A DNA stretch of 64,000 bases, taken from positions 2,422,209-2,486,208 of the forward strand of contig NZ_CH672395.1 in assembly GCF_000152985.1 (NCBI RefSeq), written 5' to 3'. Shown here piece by piece: positions 9,379 to 18,664 of this stretch. The notes under the pieces were generated by a model that was not told the DNA's origin, made no database searches, and saw only the letters and a program-made list of their open reading frames with translations. A program made the translations under genes and the position numbers. Source of the stretch: Leeuwenhoekiella blandensis MED217. GTDB taxonomy: Bacteria > Bacteroidota > Bacteroidia > Flavobacteriales > Flavobacteriaceae. Each line of letters opens with the position of its first letter. Position 1 is the first letter of the stretch.

Positions 9379-9867
9379 ATGATACCAAAAGCTACAATAA
9401 ATAAAGATCAGGAAGTCGTTAAAAACGTCTTCACTAAGTTTCTAGAAGAAAACGGTCATCGTAAAACTCCAGAGCGTTATGCGATCTTACAGGAGATTTA
9501 TAATTACAATGATCATTTTGATATCGAGACCCTATATATCAGTATGAAGAATAAAAAATATCGGGTAAGTAGAGCAACGCTTTACAACACGATAGAACTT
9601 CTACTGGCTTGTGGTTTAGTGCGTAAGCATCAGTTTGGCCAAAACCAATCTCAATATGAGAAATCCTATTTTGACAAGCAGCACGACCACGTTATTCTTA
9701 CAGATACCGGTGAGGTCATAGAGTTTTGTGACCCACGTATCGAGTCTATCAAAAAAACCATAGAAGAGGTTTTTGATATTGATATTAACAAACACTCCCT
9801 TTATTTTTACGGTAACAGAAAGCAAAAAGATTCAACCGAAAATACAACCGAAGACAACAACTCATAA
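9379..9867 (+). CDS. Fur family transcriptional regulator lacking the CxxC zinc pair
   Basis: Metal-responsive DNA-binding repressor of 162 residues. The winged helix shows [14 protein letters not shown] and [19 protein letters not shown]. The dimerisation part keeps [19 protein letters not shown] (about residues 100-118), with the HDH metal-site residues. The position of the usual CxxCG reads TDTGE, so the structural zinc Cys pair is absent. The C terminus is acidic and polar ([12 protein letters not shown]). The gene abuts purA: its stop ends at 9867 and the purA ATG begins at 9868. Which metal or stress it senses (iron, zinc, peroxide) cannot be told from sequence. Confidence 0.9.
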   Translation: MIPKATINKDQEVVKNVFTKFLEENGHRKTPERYAILQEIYNYNDHFDIETLYISMKNKKYRVSRATLYNTIELLLACGLVRKHQFGQNQSQYEKSYFDKQHDHVILTDTGEVIEFCDPRIESIKKTIEEVFDIDINKHSLYFYGNRKQKDSTENTTEDNNS

Positions 9868-11139
9868 ATGGCAGTAGATTTACTTCTTGGTCTCCAATGG
9901 GGAGACGAAGGTAAGGGCAAAATCGTAGATGTTCTTACAAAAGATTATGATATTATTGCGCGCTTTCAAGGCGGGCCTAACGCAGGACACACCCTTGAAT
10001 TTGATGGCATCAAACACGTTTTACACACGATCCCATCGGGAATATTTCACGAGAACGCCATCAACCTTGTAGGTAACGGCGTTGTGATTGACCCTGTCAT
10101 CTTTAAAAAAGAATTAGACAATCTAGCGCAGTTTAAACTGAATATCGCAGAGAAACTCCTTATTTCACGTAAAGCGCACCTAATCTTACCTACGCATCGC
10201 TTACTTGATGCTGCTTCTGAAGCTTCAAAAGGAAAGGCTAAAATTGGCTCTACTTTAAAAGGTATCGGCCCAACGTATATGGATAAAACCGGGCGTAACG
10301 GTATTCGCGTAGGAGATCTTGAGCTTGAAGACTGGAAAGAACGCTATGCAGCACTAAGAGACAAGCATATTGATATGATTGACTTTTACGATGCTAAGAT
10401 TGAATACGATCTTGATGAATTAGAAGCTGAATTTTTTAAGGCTGTTGAAGTTTTAAAAGAGCTAACCTTTATTGATTCTGAAGAATATCTATACCAAGCA
10501 CAACAAGCCGGAAAATCTATTTTAGCTGAAGGTGCACAGGGATCTTTATTGGATATTGATTTTGGAACCTATCCTTTCGTAACATCTTCAAATACTACTG
10601 CAGCCGGTGCTTGTACAGGACTTGGAGTAGCACCTAATCAAATAGGTGATGTTTTTGGGATTTTTAAAGCATACACAACACGTGTAGGCTCTGGGCCCTT
10701 CCCTACCGAACTTTTTGATGAAGTTGGTGAAACTATGGGACGCGTGGGTAACGAGTTTGGAGCAACGACCGGTAGACCGCGCCGTTGTGGATGGTTAGAC
10801 CTTGTAGCGTTAAAGTATGCTGTTCGCGTAAACGGGGTAACCCAATTGATGATGATGAAGGGTGATGTTTTGAGTGGTTTTGACACGCTTAAAATTTGTA
10901 CGCAGTACAAATATAAAGGCGAAGTAATTGACCACCTTCCTTACAACATTGAGCCCGAAAATGTAGAGCCTGTATATTCTGAAATGAAAGGCTGGGAAGA
11001 AGATCTTACCAAGATGAAAGGCGATGAGCAGCTTCCTAAAGAGCTTAATGCATATATCGAGTTCTTAGAAAAAGAATTGAATGTACCTATCAAAATCGTT
11101 TCTGTGGGACCAGATAGAACACAAACGATTCACAGATAG
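9868..11139 (+). CDS. purA: Adenylosuccinate synthase
   Basis: Catalyses the GTP-dependent conversion of IMP and aspartate to adenylosuccinate, the first committed step to AMP. The N terminus shows LLGLQWGDEGKGKIVD (P-loop and catalytic Asp). It is followed by FQGGPNAGHT, the IMP-binding GSTLKGIGPTYMDK, LAEGAQGSLLDIDFGTYPFVTSSNT, and TGRPRRCGWLD near the C-terminal third. Length 423 residues is standard. No gap separates it from the Fur-family gene, so the two are presumably co-transcribed. A hairpin terminator follows at 11161. Confidence 0.97.
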   Translation: MAVDLLLGLQWGDEGKGKIVDVLTKDYDIIARFQGGPNAGHTLEFDGIKHVLHTIPSGIFHENAINLVGNGVVIDPVIFKKELDNLAQFKLNIAEKLLISRKAHLILPTHRLLDAASEASKGKAKIGSTLKGIGPTYMDKTGRNGIRVGDLELEDWKERYAALRDKHIDMIDFYDAKIEYDLDELEAEFFKAVEVLKELTFIDSEEYLYQAQQAGKSILAEGAQGSLLDIDFGTYPFVTSSNTTAAGACTGLGVAPNQIGDVFGIFKAYTTRVGSGPFPTELFDEVGETMGRVGNEFGATTGRPRRCGWLDLVALKYAVRVNGVTQLMMMKGDVLSGFDTLKICTQYKYKGEVIDHLPYNIEPENVEPVYSEMKGWEEDLTKMKGDEQLPKELNAYIEFLEKELNVPIKIVSVGPDRTQTIHR

Positions 11140-11160
11140 TTACAAGACCATATAATTGAT

Positions 11161-11195
11161 AAAAATCCGAAGTACTGCTTCGGATTTTTTTTATG
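11161..11195 (+). terminator. Rho-independent terminator after purA
   Basis: Stem AATCCGAAG / CTTCGGATT with a short TACTG-type loop, followed by a run of T. It lies 22 bases after the purA stop. Confidence 0.85.
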
Positions 11196-11271
11196 CTTTA
11201 TTTCGTATTAAATTAAGAAAAGTTACTTCGGCTAAACACTACATTTACAACAAACTACCAACCATAAGCCC

Positions 11272-12324
11272 ATGAAACTTTTTCAGTGTACTAATTGTAA
11301 GAATCCGGTGTATTTCGAAAATACAACCTGCGAAAAATGCGGTAATAATTTGGGCTACTTCAATACAATTGAAGAAATTCTTTCCTTCCCTGCAGCAAGC
11401 AAAACAGTTTATAGTCCGTTACAGCAAGGGAGCGCACTCACCTACTGCGCCAATCACAAGCACAATGCTTGCAATTGGCTGGTTTCTACCGAAAGTGGCA
11501 CTTCTTTTTGTGAAGCTTGTAGTTCTAATCGAACTATTCCCGATTTGAATGATGCAGAGAATAAACTGGATTGGCAGAAAATTGAAACAGCAAAACATCG
11601 CTTATTTTACTCACTTCATAAACTGAAGCTTCCTACAAAATTCAACATTAATGATCAACCGCTGAATCTTAGGTTTGATTTTTTGGCTCCAGATCCTAAC
11701 AATCCTTCTGCCATAAAAACAGGACACGCAAACGGATTGATAACACTTAATATTCAGGAAGCCAATGCAGCACATAGAGAATACATCAAAGAGCAACTTT
11801 CAGAACGCTATCGAACGCTTTTGGGGCATTTTAGACACGAAGTTGGTCACTTTTACTGGGAAGTTCTAATTCAGCCTAACCCAAAAAATCTAGATGAATT
11901 TAGAGCTCTTTTTGGTGATGACACTCAAGACTATGCTGCAGCCTTGCAAGCGCATTACAAAAATGGCGCACCCGTAAATTGGCGTGAAAATTACATCAGT
12001 AGTTATGCGACCATGCACGCTTGGGAAGATTGGGCAGAAACTTGGGCGCACTACCTGCACCTAATGGATATGCTAGAAACCTCGTATAGCTTTGGTCTAA
12101 GTTTAGATCCAGAAATATCTAAAGTACTAAACCTTGAGGTTGCCTGTGATTTTGACCCCTATGAGGAAAAAGATTTTCAGAACATCATTAAACATTATTT
12201 ACCCCTAACCTACGCGCTCAATTCGCTGAACCGAAGTGTGGGGCATCAGGATGCTTACCCATTTGTGCTTTCCCCTCCGGTTATAAAAAAATTGACTTTT
12301 ATTCATAAAGTCGTTCAGTTTTAA
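11272..12324 (+). CDS. Putative zinc-binding metallopeptidase with zinc ribbon (Peptidase_Mx type)
   Basis: Protein of 350 residues. The N terminus carries zinc-ribbon pairs (FQCTNCKNP and TCEKCGNN at about residues 5-25), then further Cys/His residues (YCANHKHNACNW, FCEACSSN). The central part has a zincin motif, RHEVGHFYW (about residues 191-199), and a later AWEDWAETWAHYLH that could supply the third ligand. This layout matches the DUF/peptidase family with a zinc ribbon plus HExxH. It stands alone between two intergenic gaps, preceded by the purA terminator. Substrate unknown; peptidase activity is inferred only from the motif. Confidence 0.8.
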   Translation: MKLFQCTNCKNPVYFENTTCEKCGNNLGYFNTIEEILSFPAASKTVYSPLQQGSALTYCANHKHNACNWLVSTESGTSFCEACSSNRTIPDLNDAENKLDWQKIETAKHRLFYSLHKLKLPTKFNINDQPLNLRFDFLAPDPNNPSAIKTGHANGLITLNIQEANAAHREYIKEQLSERYRTLLGHFRHEVGHFYWEVLIQPNPKNLDEFRALFGDDTQDYAAALQAHYKNGAPVNWRENYISSYATMHAWEDWAETWAHYLHLMDMLETSYSFGLSLDPEISKVLNLEVACDFDPYEEKDFQNIIKHYLPLTYALNSLNRSVGHQDAYPFVLSPPVIKKLTFIHKVVQF

Positions 12325-12372
12325 ATTTCTTCTAAGCTTAGATGTGTATTTTTAGGTTAACAAAAACATTTT

Positions 12373-12942
12373 ATGTACGAAGTAGAACTTACTGCACGGC
12401 TCAAAGATTATGAGCAAACACGTGCTCAAATTCAAAAGTTGAATATTGATTCGCACTACAAATTAGATTACGATGATCGCTATTATGATAAAAATGGTGA
12501 GCTTACAGAGGAAGATCAAGAGTTTAGATTGCGTACAAAGACAAATCTGGATACTGCTGAGGAAAAACACTACCTCACCTTTAAAGACAAGCCTTTTGAG
12601 CAAGTAACACGTTCAAAGCCTGAATATGAAACCTTAGTTTTAAACCATTCTAATACGGAGCAGATCCTTTTTAAGTTGGGCTACCAAAAGAGCGCGCATT
12701 ACACCAAGCACTGCGAAATCTTCAATCTAAAGTATTTAGAGGCTTCAGTTGAAATTGCTTTGGTACAATTTGACGAACTCAAAGATTCTTTTATTGAAAT
12801 TGAGACCAACACCAATGAAGAATCTCACACCGATGCACTTTTTGAAAAGCTTTATGACCTTATGGAAAACATAGGCGTTTCTAAGAATCAGCTTACTAAA
12901 GATTTTTATATCGAGATGATCAAAGCAGCGAAAAAGGAATAG
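12373..12942 (+). CDS. CYTH domain protein (class IV adenylate cyclase/thiamine-triphosphatase-like)
   Basis: 189-residue protein of the CYTH triphosphate-tunnel fold. The N terminus reads MYEVELTAR, where the usual ExExK signature appears as EVELT, so the Lys is replaced. Other tunnel blocks are kept: DDRYYDKN, EFRLRTKT, HYLTFKDKP, RSKPEYET and FIEIET. It best resembles CyaB-like members. With the signature Lys missing, cyclase activity is uncertain; an inorganic or organic triphosphatase role is equally possible. It stands alone, 48 bases after the zincin gene. Confidence 0.78.
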   Translation: MYEVELTARLKDYEQTRAQIQKLNIDSHYKLDYDDRYYDKNGELTEEDQEFRLRTKTNLDTAEEKHYLTFKDKPFEQVTRSKPEYETLVLNHSNTEQILFKLGYQKSAHYTKHCEIFNLKYLEASVEIALVQFDELKDSFIEIETNTNEESHTDALFEKLYDLMENIGVSKNQLTKDFYIEMIKAAKKE

Positions 12943-13009
12943 AATTCACGGGTTTTAAACGCTTTATATTTTTGATTTGAACACATACTTGAAGCGGCTG
13001 TTTTTCCGT

Positions 13010-13017
13010 TATATTTG
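13010..13017 (+). promoter_or_regulatory. Promoter of ostA-like gene (TTG, 18-base spacer, TATATTTG)
   Basis: TATATTTG matches the Bacteroidota -7 box, with TTG at 12989-12991 as the -33 element. The ATG is at 13032. A second box (TATTTTTG) occurs at 12967-12974. Confidence 0.6.
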
Positions 13018-13031
13018 CATCAAAATTTGCT

Positions 13032-14861
13032 ATGCTCAATTTTTTTAGAAAAAGCGCACTTCTGTTTTTCGTTCTTTTTTCGATTAGTCTTTCAGCGCAA
13101 GAAAAGAAGGAATTGGATATTCAATCTGACGTTTCACAAATCGATGAAGAGAAATATCCCGGAGCCTTGGTGATGTATAAAAGCACCAAGCAAGTATACA
13201 TTCAGCACGAAGGTATTGAGATGTGGTGTGATCTGGCTTTTCATTATAAGGCTGAAAATTTTGTGCGCGCCATTGGTAATGTGCGTATGAAGCAAGGCGA
13301 TACTATAAGTATGCGCAGCAATTATGCCGAGTATAATGGTGACACGCAATTTGCCTGGGCTTCTGGTGGTGTCAATCTCAGAACCCCAACCGCTACCTTA
13401 GACACAGATACACTTTATTTTAATCGAATAAAACAACAGGCGTATTACAGAACCGGTGGTACCTTACGCGATACTGCTAGTGTAATCGAAAGTAAAATCG
13501 GGCGGTATTATTTAGATCAGGATAAATATTCCTTTATTCAAAATGTAGTTGTTACCAATCCTGAATATGTAATTAATAGCGACCAACTTGATTTTTATTC
13601 AGAATCTGGTGCCGCTTTTTTATACGGCCCGTCTACGATTACAAGTGAAACCAGCACCGTGTATTGTGAGCGTGGGTATTATGACACGCGAAACGACAAT
13701 GGTTATTTTGTTAAAAATTCGCGCATAGACTATGACAATCGTACCGTTTATGGCGATAGTTTATATTTTGACCGTCCTACAAGTTTTGCTTCGGCTACAA
13801 ATAATATACGCGTCATAGACACCGCAAATAACAGTGTGATCAAAGGACATTATGCTGAAGTGTTCAAGGATAAAGATTCAGTATTCATTACTAAAAGAGC
13901 CGTTGCGATAACGGTACAAGATCAGGATTCGATTTATGTACACGGCGATCGACTTGTGGTAACCGGAGTTCCTGAAAAACGCATCGTACGCGGCTATTAC
14001 AATGTACGGCTTTTTAAAAGTGATATGAGCGGTAAAAGTGACTCCATTCACATCAATCAAGCCAATGGTCTTACCCAGCTCATTGGGAGACCTGTGCTAT
14101 GGAGTGGCCTAAGCCAGATGACGGGCGATTCTATTCACTTACAAAGCAACACAAAAACCGAACAATTAGATTCACTTCATGTTTTTGACAATGCTTTTTT
14201 GGTACAACAGGATACGATTCCGCTGTTTGATCAAGAGAAAAGTGGTTTCAATCAAGTGAAAGGAGATGTCCTCTACGGAACATTTCAAGACAATGCGCTT
14301 CATCAGATAGATATTATAAAAAATGCTGAAAGCATCAATTATATGCGTGCTGATGATGGAGAATTACAAGGAATAGACAAAAGTAAATCGGCGTCGATTA
14401 GAGCCATTTTAGAAAATAATGCACTGGTAACGATTACCAAATTCAAGCAGGTTGATGGTGAGGTTTTTCCACTTTCAAAATTCCCTAAAGAATCCAGAGA
14501 ATTTGAAGGATTGGTCTGGCGTGGTGACGAGCGTTTGCTCACAAAAGAAGATATTTTTAAAGGAGAGGCTCCTTTTACACTTACAAAAATTGAAGGTATA
14601 CCTTTGCCAGAAATCGATGAAGACTTCTTTGATAACAGCATTCCTGATGAAGAACTCGATATTCCTGAAGCCTCAAAACTGACTCCCTCAGATCTAAAAA
14701 ATCGAGAGGAAGACGCTCCAGAGATTGGCGTCCCAATGAGTGATAAGGCAACCATAAAAAAGGAAACTAAAACTCCGAAAAGAGAAAAACCTACTCCTAA
14801 ATTTAAAGTCAAAGAATTGCCCAATTTAAAAGCTAAAGATTCAACAGATAATGAAAGCTGA
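13032..14861 (+). CDS. OstA-like protein (LptA/LptD N-terminal fold), LPS transport
   Basis: Periplasmic protein of 609 residues. The signal peptide is MLNFFRKSALLFFVLFS to LSAQ (about residue 23). Repeated beta-strand units such as NVRMKQGDTISMRSNYAEYNG and VVVTNPEYVINSDQLDFYS are the OstA/LptA jellyroll pattern that carries LPS across the periplasm. The first half holds most of the repeats. The last 90 residues are charged and low in complexity (many K, E, P), which is not part of the fold. The stop overlaps the start of the next gene by 11 bases. Role in lipid A/LPS export is by family; no LptD barrel is attached. Confidence 0.85.
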   Translation: MLNFFRKSALLFFVLFSISLSAQEKKELDIQSDVSQIDEEKYPGALVMYKSTKQVYIQHEGIEMWCDLAFHYKAENFVRAIGNVRMKQGDTISMRSNYAEYNGDTQFAWASGGVNLRTPTATLDTDTLYFNRIKQQAYYRTGGTLRDTASVIESKIGRYYLDQDKYSFIQNVVVTNPEYVINSDQLDFYSESGAAFLYGPSTITSETSTVYCERGYYDTRNDNGYFVKNSRIDYDNRTVYGDSLYFDRPTSFASATNNIRVIDTANNSVIKGHYAEVFKDKDSVFITKRAVAITVQDQDSIYVHGDRLVVTGVPEKRIVRGYYNVRLFKSDMSGKSDSIHINQANGLTQLIGRPVLWSGLSQMTGDSIHLQSNTKTEQLDSLHVFDNAFLVQQDTIPLFDQEKSGFNQVKGDVLYGTFQDNALHQIDIIKNAESINYMRADDGELQGIDKSKSASIRAILENNALVTITKFKQVDGEVFPLSKFPKESREFEGLVWRGDERLLTKEDIFKGEAPFTLTKIEGIPLPEIDEDFFDNSIPDEELDIPEASKLTPSDLKNREEDAPEIGVPMSDKATIKKETKTPKREKPTPKFKVKELPNLKAKDSTDNES

Positions 14862-16041
14862 TTTCCTTAAATATCAGGCGCAAACGAGTCCGCATCCTCT
14901 TGCGATGGAAGTTTCGCACGCTAAAGGCAGCTACATTTATGATACTTCAGGAAAAGCGTATTTAGACTTTGTAGCCGGAGTTTCTGCTGCGAGTATCGGG
15001 CATTGCCATCCTGCGGTAGTAAAAGCCATTCAAGAGCAAAGTGAAAAATATTTGCATGTGATGGTATATGGTGAATATGCCCAAGACCCGGCAGTTGAAT
15101 TGACACGTTTAATTGCTGCAAATCTTCCTGATCCACTAGAACAAACCTATTTGGTAAACAGCGGTACTGAAGCTATAGATGGCGCAATGAAACTCGCCCG
15201 TCGAGTCACCGGCCGTAGTAAGATCATTTCTGCAAATCAAGCCTATCACGGGAATACCTTTGGCGCATTGAGTTTGATGAATTATGAGGAACGCGTTGCA
15301 CCGTTTAGACCAGTTGTAGGTGACATCTCTCATATCAACTTCAATAGTTTTGAAGATCTAGAAAAGATTACCGAAGATGTAGCGGGTGTTGTTTTAGAAA
15401 CCATTCAAGGTGGTGCCGGATTTATTCAACCAGAAAATGGCTGGCTTACTGCGGTAAAAAAGCGCTGTGAAGCAGTTGGCGCACTTTTAATACTAGACGA
15501 GATACAGCCTGGGTTTGGAAGAACAGGAGCTTTTTTTGGTTTTGAGAATTATAACGTGGTTCCTGATGTTGTGGTAATGGGAAAAGGAATGGGCGGCGGA
15601 ATGCCCATTGGTGCTTTTACCGCTTCAACGGCGCACATGCGTTTACTTTCAGACAATCCTAAAATGGGACATATAACCACATTTGGTGGTCATCCTGTCA
15701 TTGCAGCAGCAGCTTTAGCAACCTCAAAAACGATCTTAGAAGGAGACCTCATTCAGCAAACTTTAGAAAAAGAAAACCTGTTTAGAAGCTTATTGAAGCA
15801 TCAACTCATTACCGAAGTTCGCGGTAAAGGGCTTATGCTGGCTGCCCTTACGCCTTCCGCAGAAATTACAAACGAGGCCATCTTGATGGCTCAAGATGAA
15901 GGTTTAATTTTATTTTGGTTGTTGTTTGAAACTAAGGCCATTCGCATCACCCCACCACTCACCATCTCTGAAGATGAGATTGTTAAAGGTTGTGAGATCT
16001 TGCTTAAGGTTTTAGATAAAATAGCGACTAAATTGTCATAA
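14851..16041 (+). CDS. Class III (aspartate/acetylornithine-family) aminotransferase
   Basis: PLP enzyme of 396 residues. It shows YLDFVAGVSAASIGHCHP near the N terminus, VNSGTEAIDGAMKLAR (cofactor phosphate site), ILDEIQPGFGRTG with the PLP-contacting Asp, and VVMGKGMGGGMPIGAF with the Schiff-base K245. TTFGGHPV follows. It is distinct from the RocD at the left edge. The start overlaps the end of the ostA-like gene by 11 bases, which implies coupled translation. Substrate is unknown: the family includes acetylornithine, GABA and 4-aminobutyrate-type enzymes. An envelope-sugar role is possible given its neighbour but is not shown. Confidence 0.85.
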   Translation: MKADFLKYQAQTSPHPLAMEVSHAKGSYIYDTSGKAYLDFVAGVSAASIGHCHPAVVKAIQEQSEKYLHVMVYGEYAQDPAVELTRLIAANLPDPLEQTYLVNSGTEAIDGAMKLARRVTGRSKIISANQAYHGNTFGALSLMNYEERVAPFRPVVGDISHINFNSFEDLEKITEDVAGVVLETIQGGAGFIQPENGWLTAVKKRCEAVGALLILDEIQPGFGRTGAFFGFENYNVVPDVVVMGKGMGGGMPIGAFTASTAHMRLLSDNPKMGHITTFGGHPVIAAAALATSKTILEGDLIQQTLEKENLFRSLLKHQLITEVRGKGLMLAALTPSAEITNEAILMAQDEGLILFWLLFETKAIRITPPLTISEDEIVKGCEILLKVLDKIATKLS

Positions 16042-16156
16042 TCAGCTGTTTGGGCGCAATTGTTGATTACTTTGTTAACAACAATATGTAGCGCACAGCC
16101 TTCTGCCTATTATCCTTTATAAATTTATATAGGCAGAAATTTTAAAAGCAACGTGT

Positions 16157-17554
16157 ATGAAGTTTAATCAAGAACACGAAGAGAATAATTTCCCGCTCAC
16201 CCGTTTTGAATCTATGTTAAAGACAAATGATGTCCTTTTCTTCGATTCGGATGAATTTGAGAATATTGTCAACCATTACTTAGAAAATGGCAAAATTGCA
16301 CTCGCAAAGAAAGCTGTAAAACTTGGTCTTGACCAGCACCCTTCCTCCTCAAACCTCAAGCTTTTTAAGATTGAAATTTTAATTTTTGAGAACAAGCTTG
16401 ATGAAGCAGATCGTTTACTGGCAGAACTTTATGAATTAGAACCTCAAAACGAAGAAGTTTACATTCAAAAAGCCAATATTTTCTCTAAACGAGATGATCA
16501 TAAAATGGCGATCGAATTGCTAGAAACTGCTCTTGAACTTACAGACGCCGATGCCGATATCTATTCTCTTATAGGAATGGAATATTTGTTTATGGACGAC
16601 TTTCAAAAAGCTAAATACAGCTTTATGAAATGTCTGGAAGTTGATGAAGATGACTATTCGGCATTGTATAATGTGATTTATTGCTTTGACTTTTTAGAAC
16701 AACACGAGGAAGCAATAGATTACCTCAATATGTTTCTTGACAAAAATCCATACTGCGAAGTGGCTTGGCATCAAGTAGGGAAACAATATTTTGACCTGAA
16801 AAATTACACCAAAGCACTCGCTGCTTACGATTTTGCGATTATTAGTGATGACACCTTTATCGGCGCTTATTTTGAAAAAGGAAAAGTGCTTGAAAAATTA
16901 GGTCGCTATAATGAAGCGATAGAAAATTATCAAATAACTTTAGGCTTAGATGATCCCACATCATTTGCCTACTTAAGAATGGGTAAATGCTATCAAAAGT
17001 TGCATTGTGATGATCTTGCCATTGAATTCTTTTTAAAAACGGTAAAAGAAGATCCATTGCTAGACAAGGGTTGGATCGCGATAACCGATTTCTATACCAA
17101 GAAGATGGATTATCAAAATGCGCTCTACTACATCAACAAAGCCATAAATATTGATGGTGAAAATGTTTTGTATTGGAAACGCTATGCGAAAATAAACAAC
17201 CGTTTAAAATTTTACGAGGAAGCAGAACGCGGTTATCGTAAAACCTTAGAATTAGGCAACTATGAACTAGACACCTGGTTGACCCGATGCGATATTCTTA
17301 TTTACCTGGGTGAATATGAAGCAGCCGTAACCAACTTGTTTGAAGCCATAGAGTTTTATCCTGAATCTCCTCAGATTGAATTTAGATTAGCAGGCTTATA
17401 CTTCAGCCTAAATCAAGATGAAAAAGGATATTTTCACCTGGAGAATGCTTTACGTTTAGAACCGGATTATGACATCATTCTCGAAGAACTTTTTCCTTTT
17501 GTCTATGCCAAACGCAGCGTCTTGAAAAAAATAAAAAAGGCAAAAAAATCCTAA
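16157..17554 (+). CDS. Tetratricopeptide repeat protein
   Basis: 465-residue protein made of TPR units from about residue 35 to 445, for example ALAAYDFAIISDDTFIGAYF, NEAIENYQITLGLDDPTS and ALYYINKAINIDGENVLYW. Each shows the A/G-Y-x-A pattern of 34-residue helical pairs; about ten or eleven are recognisable. No signal peptide or membrane helix is seen, so it is probably cytoplasmic. The C terminus is lysine-rich (KRSVLKKIKKAKKS). TPR proteins are scaffolds; partners are unknown. It is followed by a strong terminator. Confidence 0.85.
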   Translation: MKFNQEHEENNFPLTRFESMLKTNDVLFFDSDEFENIVNHYLENGKIALAKKAVKLGLDQHPSSSNLKLFKIEILIFENKLDEADRLLAELYELEPQNEEVYIQKANIFSKRDDHKMAIELLETALELTDADADIYSLIGMEYLFMDDFQKAKYSFMKCLEVDEDDYSALYNVIYCFDFLEQHEEAIDYLNMFLDKNPYCEVAWHQVGKQYFDLKNYTKALAAYDFAIISDDTFIGAYFEKGKVLEKLGRYNEAIENYQITLGLDDPTSFAYLRMGKCYQKLHCDDLAIEFFLKTVKEDPLLDKGWIAITDFYTKKMDYQNALYYINKAINIDGENVLYWKRYAKINNRLKFYEEAERGYRKTLELGNYELDTWLTRCDILIYLGEYEAAVTNLFEAIEFYPESPQIEFRLAGLYFSLNQDEKGYFHLENALRLEPDYDIILEELFPFVYAKRSVLKKIKKAKKS

Positions 17555-17576
17555 AATTAAAGGCAAAATTTAAACA

Positions 17577-17611
17577 GAAGCCACATTGTAAAAACGATGT
17601 GGCTTTTCTTT
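17577..17611 (+). terminator. Rho-independent terminator after TPR gene
   Basis: Stem AGCCACAT (17579-17586) / ATGTGGCT (17597-17604), then a T-rich tract. An ATG inside its right arm (17597) is not a plausible start for the next gene. Confidence 0.85.
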
Positions 17612-17654
17612 ATACTATCCCTGCGGTTTAGAGATAGATTTTATATTTCTTTCA

Positions 17655-17662
17655 TACATTTG
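17655..17662 (+). promoter_or_regulatory. -7 box (TACATTTG) of DUF368 operon
   Basis: Exact TAnnTTTG between the TPR terminator and the ATG at 17684. It fixes the gene start downstream of 17662. Confidence 0.55.
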
Positions 17663-17683
17663 AGGCATAATCAAAACCAAACC

Positions 17684-18664
17684 ATGTCTCAGAAACGATC
17701 TCTAGTTAATTATGCTGTCATTACTTTAAAAGGTTTGGCTATGGGTGCTGCAGATGTAGTTCCTGGAGTATCAGGAGGAACAATCGCATTTATCGCCGGT
17801 ATTTATGAAGAACTCATCGCCACGATAGATAAGCTAGATACATCCTTTTTTAAAGTTTGGAAGAAAGAGGGATTCAAAGCTGCTGCAGAAGCATACAATT
17901 TAAAATTTCTTGGTGCTCTTTTTTTAGGTATTGGCCTCAGTATTCTATCCCTTGCAAAGCTCATTACCTTCTTATTAGAAGAACACCCGCTGTTGCTTTG
18001 GGGATTCTTTTTTGGACTCATCGTTGCCAGTATTCTTTATATAGGATCTCAAATTAAATCCTGGAATGTTGGTGTAGTTATTTCAGGCGTAATAGGCATT
18101 GTGGTCTCATACTACATCACCATTGCAGAGCCTTTGAGTACCGGTGCGAGTTATTGGTTTATTTTTCTTTCAGGATTTATAGCAATCATTGCAATGATCC
18201 TTCCGGGAATATCGGGTTCTTTTATCCTATTACTTTTAGGCTCCTACAGTATTGTTTTAGGAACCGTACGTAATTTTGTTGATGCGCTTTTAGCCTTAGA
18301 CTTTTCGGCGCTTAAAGACGCTTTATTACGCCTCATTCTTTTTATGTTGGGATGTGTTACCGGTTTAAAAGCATTTTCTAAAGTACTCACCTACCTCTTT
18401 AAAAATTATCAAAACCTTACGCTGGCATTACTCACCGGTTTTATGATTGGTGCTTTAAATAAAGTTTGGCCTTGGAAAGAGGTGCTTTCTTATCGCACAA
18501 ATTCGCACGGGCAGCAAGTTCCGCTTCTAGAAAAAAGCATTTTGCCACAAAATTTTGAAGGCGACCCTAAAATCATTTTGGTAAGCGTATTGGCAATAAT
18601 TGGCTTTTTAACTATTTTTCTGTTAGAACGCTTTGCGAATTCTAAACAAAATAATGGAATCTAA
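17684..18664 (+). CDS. DUF368 membrane protein, copy A (PopT-type polyprenyl-phosphate carrier)
   Basis: Polytopic membrane protein of 326 residues. DUF368 proteins such as PopT have been described as undecaprenyl-phosphate translocases that recycle the lipid carrier for cell-wall and LPS sugars. Two inverted signature repeats are visible: GLAMGAADVVPGVSGGTIAF near residue 20 and MILPGISGSFILLLLGSY near residue 180, with about eight hydrophobic helices. The start ATG at 17684 is chosen because a -7 box and a terminator precede it. Its stop lies 11 bases inside the next gene, a paralogue. Role inferred from the family. Confidence 0.88.
   Translation: MSQKRSLVNYAVITLKGLAMGAADVVPGVSGGTIAFIAGIYEELIATIDKLDTSFFKVWKKEGFKAAAEAYNLKFLGALFLGIGLSILSLAKLITFLLEEHPLLLWGFFFGLIVASILYIGSQIKSWNVGVVISGVIGIVVSYYITIAEPLSTGASYWFIFLSGFIAIIAMILPGISGSFILLLLGSYSIVLGTVRNFVDALLALDFSALKDALLRLILFMLGCVTGLKAFSKVLTYLFKNYQNLTLALLTGFMIGALNKVWPWKEVLSYRTNSHGQQVPLLEKSILPQNFEGDPKIILVSVLAIIGFLTIFLLERFANSKQNNGI

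Noticed and set aside
14339..14824. 161-residue open frame on the minus strand, opposite the ostA-like gene
   Set aside because: Fully antisense to a conserved gene, serine-rich and low in complexity because it mirrors the charged ostA tail; no start context or family match.
17597..17683. Upstream in-frame extension of the first DUF368 gene
   Set aside because: Begins within the right arm of a terminator and spans the -7 box.
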